A stretch of 19,801 bases of DNA from JAGLSB01 sp023135955 (GCA_030673645.1 DAOVIO010000064.1:1-19801), one strand, 5' to 3'. Positions 7,040-13,634 are shown, counted from the first letter of the stretch. Notes: a model not told the origin generated them from the letters alone. A program made the numbers and translations.

Positions 7040-7345
7040 ATGATGGGATATCGGAAGAAGAATAAATTGGAGATTGGGACGGTGGCGATGGAGGATGTTG
7101 TTGGGTGGATAAAAGGAATTGTGAAGGAAAGGACTGTAATTGAACAAGATGAGAAAAAATCAAAATTAAATGAATTAAGAAATGAGAAAATTGAGGATCC
7201 TGCTGTAAAGAGAAATATTCCTATATCAAGTGAGGAAAAGGATATAGAAATTAATATTTGCAAAGGGATTAATTCAAGGGGTAAACCATGTAAATTAAAG
7301 CCTAAACAAGGAGAGGTGTATTGTCATTACCATTTACCACAATAA
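7040..7345 (+). CDS. Chimeric ORF: LysRS tail fused to DUF5763-like zinc motif
   Basis: The 101-residue frame starts at ATG 7040, four bases after the TAG that ends lysS fragment 2 and in the same frame. Residues 1-25 (MMGYRKKNKLEIGTVAMEDV) are the last part of the LysRS C-terminus. The normal stop after the final Trp-Ile is replaced by an open frame. A charged linker follows (about 26-72), then a cysteine motif C-x9-C-x10-C-x2-H in ICKGINSRGKPCK and YCHYH (about 74-99). This resembles DUF5763-type small zinc-binding tails of Bacteroidota proteins. Whether it is expressed is unknown. AGGAGA abuts the start too closely to act as a good ribosome-binding site. It is most simply a recombination product joining two gene ends; a new functional small protein is possible. 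Confidence 0.5.
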   Translation: MMGYRKKNKLEIGTVAMEDVVGWIKGIVKERTVIEQDEKKSKLNELRNEKIEDPAVKRNIPISSEEKDIEINICKGINSRGKPCKLKPKQGEVYCHYHLPQ

Positions 7346-7455
7346 AATTGAAATTCTAGATTGAGGTATAAGGATTGAAATTTGTCATTGATTTGTCTTT
7401 CGTTTTAATATTATATTGACTATCTTCAAGTAATCTAAACTCAACTACATTTGCT

Positions 7456-8084
7456 ATGATTTGTATCAATCTAATTTTATTAATCGGCCAACTGACAGAA
7501 TTACTTGGTATTATAATTTGGCCCTCAATAATCTTAATCATCTTTTTATTTTTAAGGACTTCAATTAAAAGTTTCTTATCTAGAATAAAACGTATTGGAT
7601 ATAAAGGTGCTGGTATTGAAGCTGAAACCTCTTCGATACAAGGAAAAAGTGAAGAGGCAAATATTGCTAAACTAGGCACAGCAGGAGCAAATGAAAATCT
7701 TAAAAGCATAAAAGGTTTATTCACTCCAGAAACATTAGAGTATTTTAGAAATATTGTTTTAAATGCTACGAATGTTGATGCAATTGAAGATGGTGATGAA
7801 AGAGAGGAAATCCTAAGTCTTTTTTCCCAACTTGTATTCTTAGCTATGGAATTCAATAAGACTTATTGTTCTATTTATGGAAGTCAGTTAAAGATTTTTA
7901 TGAAATGTCAAAGGTAGAGTTCCCTGAATTATACAAGAATTATTCTTATTCAAGTTATATTAATTTTCTTACAGTCCATAATCTTGTAATTATAGAAGAG
8001 GATAGTATTAAGATTACCCATTTGGGAAAAGACTTTTTAAAGTACATAATTGAAGAGCGATTATCAATTGAAAAAGCATTTTAA
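7456..8084 (+). pseudogene. Frameshifted membrane-anchored protein with C-terminal winged-helix-like segment
   Basis: The first frame (7456-7917) encodes a membrane segment at about residues 5-33 (LILLIGQLTELLGIIIWPSI), then a basic region and a charged helical part ending in FSQLVFLAMEFNKTYCSIYG. It then runs into a short out-of-frame end. A second frame, open from about 7866 to 8084, continues with KDFYEMSKVEFPELYKNYSY, INFLTVHNLVIIEEDSIKIT and LGKDFLKYIIEE, which looks like a winged-helix-type end. The second frame has no ATG at its head. A one-base indel around 7866-7910 would join them into a product of about 208 residues. I do not recognise the family. A sequencing error or a decaying gene is likelier than programmed frameshifting, since no slippery heptamer is obvious. 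Confidence 0.6.
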
Positions 8085-8143
8085 TCCTTTTTTGAGAATG
8101 TTAAAAACAAATAGGAATGGTTACCTTAAATAGGTTTATTTCA

Positions 8144-8242
8144 AACCATTAGAAACTACCCAGTCTTATCCCCTTTTCCTTTCAAGCTTGTCCCTTAAAT
8201 TTATCCTAAAGTTTACTGCTAAGCAGGTACATCTTAGAAAAT
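8144..8242 (+). pseudogene. Degraded start region of integrase, copy 3
   Basis: AACCATTAGAAACTACCCAG, then CCCCTTTTCCTTT, CTTGTCCCTTAAATTTA and GTACATCTTAGAAAATG align in order with the upstream and first codons of the copies at 103 and 4512. The start codon itself is lost. The match stops at 8242, exactly where the GxxExxY-associated terminal repeat begins, so that element probably inserted here and the rest was deleted. Confidence 0.65.
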
Positions 8243-8420
8243 GTCTAAACTATGATTAAGCAGATTTATGGATTAGCAGGATTGAACCCTTTAAATTAAT
8301 TCTCATGTCAATTGATGGCTGGAAACATCTGTGTAATATATCTCATTCTTCATCATGCAATTTTATAAACACTATAAATAATCATTAAATCCCCTAATCT
8401 GCTTAATCACAGTTTAGACA
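8242..8420. repeat. Inverted-repeat unit of 179 bp (MITE-like)
   Basis: TGTCTAAACTATGATTAAGC at its left end returns at its right end (8396-8420) as a reverse complement with one mismatch over about 25 bp. The 129 bases between contain no gene. It shares its ends with the larger GxxExxY unit. No target-site duplication is visible. Confidence 0.65.
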
Positions 8421-8570
8421 ATGTGGTTTTCAATATTAATTCCAATAGAGTATAAAAATTTCTAGAAAAATATTTGCGATCTAGTACGATAATCAGAGGG
8501 TTTTTTCTATTAATAAGTATGCAGAGTTATTCTCGCATTACTATTTCATTTTTTCAATAAAACTCTTTTT

Positions 8571-8969
8571 ATGGTCGAAGAATATAAGTACAAAGAAACC
8601 ACCGGTAAAATAATCGGAGCTGCAATGGAAGTCCATAAATTCCTTGGAAATGGGTTTCAGGAGGTGATTTATCAACGAGCACTGGCTATAGAATTTGGAC
8701 ATTGGCATATTAATTATCAACGCGAATTTGTAATGCCAATCCATTACAAAGGTAATCACATCGGAACCAGAAGGGTAGATTTCCTGATTAATGATTTAAT
8801 TGCTCTTGAAATAAAAGCTGTCATTAAACTCGAAGATGTACATTTAGCTCAGGCAATCAATTACCTTGAAGCTTATAATCTTGAAATAGGACTCTTGATA
8901 AATTTTGGGAGTAAAAGCCTGCAATTTAAGCGATTACTTAATTCGAAATTCAATCCAATTAATCCATAA
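8571..8969 (+). CDS. GxxExxY protein (PD-(D/E)XK nuclease-like)
   Basis: The 132-residue product is a full-length member of the GxxExxY family (PDDEXK_3). It has ETTGKIIGAAMEVHKFLGNG, the name-giving G-F-Q-E-V-I-Y at about residues 28-34, RVDFLINDLIALEIKAV (the D and E-x-K of a PD-(D/E)XK nuclease core) and a C-terminal LLINFGSKSLQFKRL. The biological role of the family is not established; the fold suggests DNA cleavage. The gene is flanked by long inverted repeats and its last codons (N-P-I-N-P-stop) fall inside the right repeat. A truncated copy with N-P-G-N-P lies at 10531, and an N-P-A-N-P stop remnant at about 15518. The start at 8571 fits the usual family N-terminus. Confidence 0.9.
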   Translation: MVEEYKYKETTGKIIGAAMEVHKFLGNGFQEVIYQRALAIEFGHWHINYQREFVMPIHYKGNHIGTRRVDFLINDLIALEIKAVIKLEDVHLAQAINYLEAYNLEIGLLINFGSKSLQFKRLLNSKFNPINP

Positions 8970-8995
8970 ATCTGCTTAATCATAGTCAAGACAAG

Positions 8996-9156
8996 GGGTG
9001 GAGCCTTTGCAAGCATTGGGGTATACCATCGTAGCAAAATTAAAGAAATTAGAAAAACCCGGGAAACTTGCAAATGACCTGAACGGTTATAAGAAGAAAA
9101 ATAAATTAGATTTACTGGGATTGAGTCCGGAGGTTGTTAAGGAGTGGATTAGCTAA
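8996..9156 (+). pseudogene. lysS 3'-end fragment, copy 3 (divergent)
   Basis: From 8998 the frame reads VEPLQALGYTIVAKLKKLEK, then PGKLANDLNGYKKKNKLDL and a natural stop after EWIS at 9154. It is the same C-terminal LysRS extension as copies 1 and 2 but differs at many residues (ANDLNGYKKK for HQEMMGYRKK, and LLGLSPEVVKEW for IGTVLMEDVINW). It thus comes from a different lysS allele or lineage. It starts only three bases after the right end of the GxxExxY unit, which probably replaced its upstream part. Confidence 0.75.
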
Positions 9157-9204
9157 CAACTCAAGGCACTCTAAGTACTTTAAATACTTTAGGCACTTTT
9201 CATA

Positions 9205-9279
9205 ATGGGGTACTGGAAGAAGAATAAATTGGAGATTGGGACGGTGTTGATGGAGGATGTAAACTCCTGGATACATTAG
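9205..9279 (+). pseudogene. lysS 3'-end fragment, copy 4
   Basis: Twenty-four codons and a stop read MGYWKKNKLEIGTVLMED then VNSWIH. The piece is close to copies 1 and 2 and unlike the neighbouring copy 3. It is followed 30 bases later by a terminator like the one after copy 1. Confidence 0.75.
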
Positions 9280-9308
9280 GAATAACTGAGAATTACCCTA
9301 AAAGAGTA

Positions 9309-9341
9309 TAGGTCTATGATTGTTTTCATAGGCCTTTTTTT
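9309..9341 (+). terminator. Rho-independent terminator after lysS fragment 4
   Basis: TAGGTCTATGA pairs with TCATAGGCCT around a short loop, followed by seven T. The stem resembles that at 3392-3424, consistent with duplication together with the lysS end. Confidence 0.75.
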
Positions 9342-9449
9342 GTACCTTGTCACTAAGACTTTTATTTCTTAGAAGATCCGAAGGATATTGGATTTTTTTC
9401 TCTTATAATGACAGTGTTTATTTTTATAATGAATGTCGAAACATGATCA

Positions 9450-10355
9450 ATGATGACTCAAAACCAGGCAATATACCGGGAAACTTTGAGAACGGGAGGA
9501 TTTAATGTCCTGCTTGAGACACTCGATAATCGTTTACGTGCCTGCGACCTGTGTCCCCGGAAATGTGGTGTGAACCGGTTAGCGGGCGAGACAGGTACCT
9601 GTAAAACAGGGCGGAATGCATTAGTTTCAAGCTATAGCCCGCATTACGGTGAAGAATCATGCCTGGTTGGTACGCATGGTTCAGGTACAATATTCTTTAC
9701 TCATTGCAACCTCTTATGCAATTTCTGCCAGAATTATGAGATCAGTCATGAAGGAAAAGGGATAGAAGTAAGTGAAACTGAACTTGCTGATATTATGCTG
9801 TCTCTTCAACTGAGAGATTGTCATAACATCAACCTTGTGAGTCCTTCCCATGTGATTCCGCAAATTGCAGCAGCTGTGAGAATAGCCTGTGAAAATGGTC
9901 TTCGCATTCCACTCGTGTATAATTCAGGCGGATATGATGACATCAGTGCCCTGAGGTTGCTTGAAGGCATCATAGATATTTACATGCCTGACCTGAAATT
10001 CTCAGATCCCGGATTTGCTGCTGAGTGCTGTAGTGCAGCCGATTACTTTGAAGTAACAAAAGATGCACTTAAAGAAATGTTCCGGCAAAAGGGTTTACTG
10101 CAAATGGATAACCAGGGCATCGCTTACAGAGGATTAATGATCCGTCACCTTGTAATGCCATCTGGTCTTGCAGGTACCATCAAAATAATGGAATTTCTTG
10201 CATCAGAGATCTCACCCGATACCTACATCAACGTAATGGATCAATACCGTCCCAGCGGAGATATTCCGCCTAAAATTTCCAGACCAATAAGCCTGTATGA
10301 ATACAGGCAGGCGGTTGAAATAGCAGCATCAAAAGGTTTGCATAATTTCTTATAA
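9450..10355 (+). CDS. Radical SAM protein, COG1313/PflA-like
   Basis: The 301-residue product has the radical SAM cluster motif C-x3-C-x2-C in FFTHCNLLCNFCQNYEIS (Cys86, Cys90, Cys93). Ahead of it lies an N-terminal cysteine set in CDLCPRKCGVNRLAGETGTC (Cys32, 35, 39, 51). This arrangement is typical of the COG1313 group of uncharacterised Fe-S proteins related to pyruvate formate-lyase activase. Later parts include NINLVSPSHVIPQI, PLVYNSGGYD and IDIYMPDLKFSD, all characteristic. Length and order match complete members. It should bind a [4Fe-4S] cluster and SAM in the cytoplasm; the substrate is unknown. Two adjacent ATGs (9450, 9453) are possible starts. It lies alone between lysS fragments 4 and 5, and no partner MEMO or AMMECR1 gene is seen. 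Confidence 0.85.
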   Translation: MMTQNQAIYRETLRTGGFNVLLETLDNRLRACDLCPRKCGVNRLAGETGTCKTGRNALVSSYSPHYGEESCLVGTHGSGTIFFTHCNLLCNFCQNYEISHEGKGIEVSETELADIMLSLQLRDCHNINLVSPSHVIPQIAAAVRIACENGLRIPLVYNSGGYDDISALRLLEGIIDIYMPDLKFSDPGFAAECCSAADYFEVTKDALKEMFRQKGLLQMDNQGIAYRGLMIRHLVMPSGLAGTIKIMEFLASEISPDTYINVMDQYRPSGDIPPKISRPISLYEYRQAVEIAASKGLHNFL

Positions 10356-10399
10356 CAAAACAATGCCATCGCAGAACTCTATGAGTATAATAATTTCAA

Positions 10400-10449
10400 A
10401 AAAGAAGAGTAATAAATTGGAGATTGGGAAGGTGTTGATGGAGGATGTT
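10400..10449 (+). pseudogene. lysS 3'-end fragment, copy 5 (short)
   Basis: About 50 bases encode KKSNKLEIGKVLMEDV, nearly identical to the matching part of copy 4. It begins and ends abruptly, with no stop at the family position. It starts 45 bases after the radical SAM gene. Confidence 0.65.
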
Positions 10450-10530
10450 CATTTCGAATTGTCACACCTTCTAACAAATCACTTGTAGAAATGAAATTCT
10501 TCAACTATCTTTAAATAATCAAAAGCCTAA

Positions 10531-10728
10531 CTGATTGCTCTTGAAATAAAAGCTGTCATTAAACTCGAAGATGTACATTTAGCTCAGGCAATCAATTACC
10601 TTGAAGCTTATAATCTTGAAATAGGACTCTTGATAAATCTTGGGAGTAAAAGCCTGCAATTTAAGCGATTACTTAATACGAAATTCAATCCGGGTAATCC
10701 ATAAATCTGCTTAATCATATTCAAGACA
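10531..10728 (+). pseudogene. GxxExxY C-terminal fragment plus right terminal repeat
   Basis: Codons from 10531 encode LIALEIKAVIKLEDVHLAQA through FKRLLNTKFNPGNP and a stop at 10702-10704. This is the last 57 residues of a protein almost identical to that at 8571, with roughly eight differences over about 200 bases. The N-terminal half with the GxxExxY motif is absent, though the E-x-K remains. The terminal repeat follows to about 10728, but here it is not joined to a lysS tail. Confidence 0.85.
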
Positions 10729-10783
10729 AAGGGGAGTATGATAAATTGAATGGCAGCCTTATTTGTATACTATTTATTCCCGT

Positions 10784-10826
10784 ATCAAGATTTTCTTGAT
10801 TTGTATCCGGTAAGGTCGTAAGTTGC
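10784..10826 (+). promoter_or_regulatory. Promoter with inverted repeat, upstream of 10855
   Basis: ATCAAG-N5-CTTGAT (10784-10800) overlaps a TTG at 10796-10798. TAAGTTGC at 10819-10826 follows after 20 bases, the spacing of Bacteroidota promoters, though the -7 box deviates. The same arrangement occurs at 11342-11384, so it is a conserved regulatory unit. Confidence 0.6.
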
Positions 10827-10854
10827 TGTAAATAAACATAAAACCTACATAATA

Positions 10855-11316
10855 GTGAAAAATTTCATTCTCATATTAGTTATCATGGTCATCTGTCAGT
10901 TTTCGGTTCAAGGTCAGTGGTATTACCGACACCACAGGGTTAATGATCCTCTATTACTGAAACAATGGCAATTCAATCAATCTCAGACCTGGTCGTTAAC
11001 TTATTTAGCATTAGGTAGCGGCTTGGCTGTGGGCGGAACAGTAACTCTTATAACAGTTCTAAATAATATAGAAGGCTCTAAAAACCCATTTGATTTTTCT
11101 GACATATTTGACAATGCTATTTATACTATTTCGATAATGCCCTTTATCCTTACTGGTGTTATTATTATGAGCATAAATGGCAGTAATTGTTCAAAGATAA
11201 AAAAGGCAAGAAATATGGTTCTCAATAATACTGGAAGGATGAATCTAAATCCTACTTTAATAAGAGGGCCTGGCAACACTTTCAATCCGGGGTTAACTCT
11301 AGCTGTAAGGTTTTAA
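10855..11316 (+). CDS. Small exported or membrane protein of unknown function
   Basis: The 153-residue product starts at a GTG 28 bases after the promoter's -7-like box. It has a signal peptide (MKNFILILVIMVICQFSVQG, cleavage probably before QWYY). Two hydrophobic segments follow, at about 48-69 (LTYLALGSGLAVGGTVTLIT) and about 90-108 (IYTISIMPFILTGVIIMSI). The C-terminus (NTFNPGLTLAVRF) ends in Phe after alternating residues, as is common at the ends of envelope proteins in this phylum. I do not recognise the family. It shares its upstream region with the GldL-like gene at 11411, which suggests joint regulation. Confidence 0.65.
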   Translation: MKNFILILVIMVICQFSVQGQWYYRHHRVNDPLLLKQWQFNQSQTWSLTYLALGSGLAVGGTVTLITVLNNIEGSKNPFDFSDIFDNAIYTISIMPFILTGVIIMSINGSNCSKIKKARNMVLNNTGRMNLNPTLIRGPGNTFNPGLTLAVRF

Positions 11317-11341
11317 TATTTTGCATACTAATTATCTCTTT

Positions 11342-11384
11342 ATCAAGATATCCTTGACTTGTATTACCTATGATTGTAACTTGC
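11342..11384 (+). promoter_or_regulatory. Promoter with inverted repeat, upstream of the GldL-like gene
   Basis: ATCAAG-N5-CTTGAC (11342-11358) has TTG at 11354-11356, a 20-base gap, and TAACTTGC at 11377-11384. Together with the following TAAACATAAA it aligns throughout with 10784-10826, so the two promoters are duplicates of each other. Confidence 0.6.
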
Positions 11385-11410
11385 TGTAATTAAACATAAA
11401 ATATACGATC

Positions 11411-11752
11411 ATGAAAAAAACAGCTATTATTTTTGGTACAATAGGTGCTATCATTTTTCTTCTTGGTGTACTATTCAAGTTTCTGCACTGGCCTGGTGCC
11501 GGATTTTTGCTTATCTGGGGCACAATAATTAATTGCATAATTGTTATGCCAATTATTGCAATATTTACACGCTCAATGGAATCACCTAAAAAGAATTTGT
11601 ATTTCTTTGGAGCTCTTTCAACCATCGTATGGATGGCCGGCGGGTTATTTAAAATACTTCACTGGCCTGCATCAGCGATACTATTGACAATTGGCACAGC
11701 ATCATTAATCGTGTTCGTAATTCTATTTGCTTTTGGACTTAATAAGGAATAG
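11411..11752 (+). CDS. Four-helix membrane protein with duplicated GldL-like HWPG/A motif
   Basis: The 113-residue product is an internal duplication. LFKFLHWPGA (residues 21-30) and LFKILHWPAS (79-88) each sit at the end of one transmembrane helix and lead into another, giving four predicted helices. The LFK-x-x-HWPGA motif is characteristic of the N-terminal membrane part of GldL, a component of the gliding motor/type IX secretion apparatus. True GldL has one such hairpin plus a long cytoplasmic tail, which is missing here, and no gldK, gldM or gldN lies nearby. It is therefore a stand-alone relative, probably of the inner membrane, with unknown function. Confidence 0.7.
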   Translation: MKKTAIIFGTIGAIIFLLGVLFKFLHWPGAGFLLIWGTIINCIIVMPIIAIFTRSMESPKKNLYFFGALSTIVWMAGGLFKILHWPASAILLTIGTASLIVFVILFAFGLNKE

Positions 11753-11909
11753 GTTTACTAATCATAGTCAGGATGTAAACTTTCATCAAAATTAAGAGGA
11801 TTTAACAAATATGGTTGCCAGGGCTCCTTCCAGTAATTATGATTCCTAAGTATCCATCTTATATCTTCCGTTTCATTAATTGATTTTACGGCCTGTGAAG
11901 AAAAATTGA

Positions 11910-12005
11910 CATCGAAAAAGAAAAAGAGAGTTAATAGGGATATTCATTGAACCATTTGAGGACAAGACCTGTCTACATGGAAAGCTGGAATTAGATATTG
12001 AATAA
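11910..12005 (+). pseudogene. Decayed integrase fragment, copy 4
   Basis: The frame HRKRKRELIGIFIEPFEDKT then CLHGKLELDIE and stop aligns with YRKGKRKREFLGIYLEPYDH and the KLKLAENI that follows in the copies at 136 and 4545. An in-frame stop lies just before it. Downstream, 12043-12113 could encode QAWKLNMLLILANNFNFDPD, faintly like the core-binding segment of copy 1. This copy is more diverged than copies 1 and 2, so it belongs to an older or different element. The rest of 11753-12131 holds no other gene. Confidence 0.65.
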
Positions 12006-12116
12006 AGGAAATATTTGACTCACATCTACCAAAGTAGTAACTTGCATTTACAAGCCTGGAAACTTAATATGCTTTTAATCCTGGCAAACAATTTCAATTT
12101 CGACCCGGATTGATAT

Positions 12117-12125
12117 AAAGGAGGA
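12117..12125 (+). promoter_or_regulatory. Strong Shine-Dalgarno site
   Basis: AAAGGAGGA lies six bases before the ATG at 12132. Most genes in this window have no such site, as is usual for Bacteroidota. It fixes the start codon and may mark a transferred gene. Confidence 0.7.
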
Positions 12126-12131
12126 CATAAA

Positions 12132-12539
12132 ATGGCAGAAAAAAGTAATTCTAGATTTCTAAAATTTTCTCTAATAATCTATGCATTAGTTTGTTTGATC
12201 TATGGTCTGGGGTTTTTTGTAGTACCAGACTCATTGGTTGAACTTTCCGGTGGTGACCCTGTTTATCATGGGTGGCTTCGATGGTCAGGTGGAGTACTAA
12301 TCGCAATGAGTATTGGGGCCATTCTCGTATACCTTAAACCAAAAGGTCAGGGTATATTTGTAACAACAATCGCAATAGGAACACTTCTGGCTGGATTGGC
12401 ATTGCTTTGGGCATGGATAAACATTGAGGAAGGAGTTGATGTATGGTTTACAGCCTGTCCTACCATTGTTTTACTCGCCGTGTCTGGTCTGCTTTGGTGG
12501 AGCCGTCAAGCGGCAGAAAATATCCTGAATACCGAATAA
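12132..12539 (+). CDS. Four-helix integral membrane protein, unknown function
   Basis: The 135-residue product has four hydrophobic segments at about 10-31 (FLKFSLIIYALVCLIYGLGF), 50-66 (WSGGVLIAMSIGAILVYL), 75-95 (FVTTIAIGTLLAGLALLWAW) and 105-124 (TACPTIVLLAVSGLLWW). Between the first two is a conserved-looking VVPDSLVELSGGDPVYHGWL. The layout resembles small DUF4345-like membrane proteins, but I cannot assign it firmly. Its ribosome-binding site is perfect in spacing and strength, unlike those of its neighbours. It lies directly after the integrase-like remnant, so it may have arrived with that element. It converges with the minus-strand gene ending at 12717. Confidence 0.7.
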   Translation: MAEKSNSRFLKFSLIIYALVCLIYGLGFFVVPDSLVELSGGDPVYHGWLRWSGGVLIAMSIGAILVYLKPKGQGIFVTTIAIGTLLAGLALLWAWINIEEGVDVWFTACPTIVLLAVSGLLWWSRQAAENILNTE

Positions 12540-12716
12540 AACAGAAATGTTTTCAATCCTAAAATTTATCTGATACGAAAAATTAATTATTAATCATCAA
12601 ACCCATTTGTTACACAAATGGACATTCCGGGTCGAAATTGTTTTTTTGAGACTAAATCCCAGTATCTGTTACTCAGATTTAAACAAAAATAGATCAGGTA
12701 GAGTTGTAGTCAGAGC

Positions 12717-13634
12717 TTATTCAGGTATTGGAATATTATATACAATCCTCAAATCCAGAATCATTCCATTTTTGAATTCTACATTTTTCACTACTCTATT
12801 GTCTCCAAATCCTACTAACGGAAGACTGAAATCCACTTTCTGATCGCCTGCAAACTGCTTGTAACTCCTTCCTACAGCCATTCCCGCCCTGCCTTCTATA
12901 TACAGGTTTCCTGTTAACTTCTGTCTCCCAAATAGAGTAAGGTCTATACTCTGCCTTTCAACATAATCGCCTGCAAAATCGGGGTCACCCAGATAATATG
13001 TGGTAACTAACCCGAAATGGCTGAATCCCACAGTTAAGTTTTCATTTGCCTTATAGTTTATTTTTGCATAAATAGGGAGCATTCCGTTTATACTCCATTT
13101 TGGTGATAAATGCCAATTTAAACTGACAATAGGCACTACTAACGGACCGAAAAGCTCTTGGTTATAGGTGCCCCCAAAACTCATTTTGAGTGCTTCACTG
13201 AATACTTTCTCATATAAAAGAACTCCACCCAACTGGAAACTCTTTCCACTAACATCATTAAAATCAGTCATGAACCTAGGAGCAAACAATATCTGTATTC
13301 CGGTTCCATTATCAAACTTCTGGTAGAGTCCGGTTCTAAGAATGAAACCATTCAAAACGATAGGATTTATATTTTCCGAAGGGATGGCGGGATCACCCTG
13401 AACATTAAAATAGAAATGATTAAGGCTATTATACCAAATAGTCTTTTCTGAAAAGGGTTTAGGGACAGTCAGACTTAGGAATGTGCCAGTTTCAGTGGCA
13501 TTTCCGGTATACGTGCTTTCATAGGCCTGTGGGAAACCGTATCGACCGGAGAGTGTAAGTATATCTAAACTATTCTGTGCGATTAATGGCAGGCAGAGGC
13601 CATTAATCAACAATAATAAAGTAAGTCGTTTCAT
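12717..13634 (-). CDS. DUF6268-like outer-membrane beta-barrel protein
   Basis: The 305-residue product starts MKRLTLLLLINGLCLPLIAQ, a Sec signal peptide with cleavage at the typical A-Q site. The mature protein is made of alternating beta strands with aromatic belts (IWYNSLNHFYFNVQG, FSHFGLVTTYYLG, LYIEGRAGMAVG) and periplasmic turns. It fits the DUF6268 family of outer-membrane beta-barrels. Conserved-looking parts include GFILRTGLYQKFDNGTGIQI, LAPRFMTDF and VSLNWHLSPKWSINGMLPIY. It should lie in the outer membrane; no substrate is known. It is transcribed alone, and the end meets the gene at 12132 head-on with a 177-base gap holding a small hairpin (CCATTTGT-TAC-ACAAATGG at 12603) without a T-run. 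Confidence 0.75.
   Translation of the reverse strand: MKRLTLLLLINGLCLPLIAQNSLDILTLSGRYGFPQAYESTYTGNATETGTFLSLTVPKPFSEKTIWYNSLNHFYFNVQGDPAIPSENINPIVLNGFILRTGLYQKFDNGTGIQILFAPRFMTDFNDVSGKSFQLGGVLLYEKVFSEALKMSFGGTYNQELFGPLVVPIVSLNWHLSPKWSINGMLPIYAKINYKANENLTVGFSHFGLVTTYYLGDPDFAGDYVERQSIDLTLFGRQKLTGNLYIEGRAGMAVGRSYKQFAGDQKVDFSLPLVGFGDNRVVKNVEFKNGMILDLRIVYNIPIPE

Larger units (their letters stand above)
8242..8993. mobile_element. GxxExxY gene bounded by 41-bp terminal inverted repeats
   Basis: Bases 8243-8283 match the reverse complement of 8952-8992 at 36 of 41 positions; the core is GATTAAGCAGATTTATGGAT. The right repeat overlaps the last codons and stop of the GxxExxY gene, so the gene ends inside the repeat. 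A third copy of the outer part lies at 8396-8419. Solo right ends occur at 10687-10727 and, degenerate, at 15516-15572. No target duplication is seen and no transposase is encoded. Calling it mobile is inference from the terminal repeats and multiple copies. Confidence 0.5.

Noticed and set aside
8233..9002. Target-site duplication around the GxxExxY unit
   Set aside because: Flanks CTTAGAAAA and AGGGGTGGA do not match.
11755..11772. Another GxxExxY end (TAATCATAGTCAGGAT)
   Set aside because: The similarity is too short to separate from chance.
1..12005. An anti-phage defence system built from HigBA, the GxxExxY nuclease and the radical SAM gene
   Set aside because: The genes are far apart, separated by repeats and terminators, and show no shared operon or known defence arrangement.
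12603..12621. Terminator between the convergent genes
   Set aside because: A perfect 8-bp stem exists but no T-run follows on either strand.
12607..12843. Plus-strand frame of 78 codons
   Set aside because: It runs antisense into the DUF6268-like gene and has no coding features.
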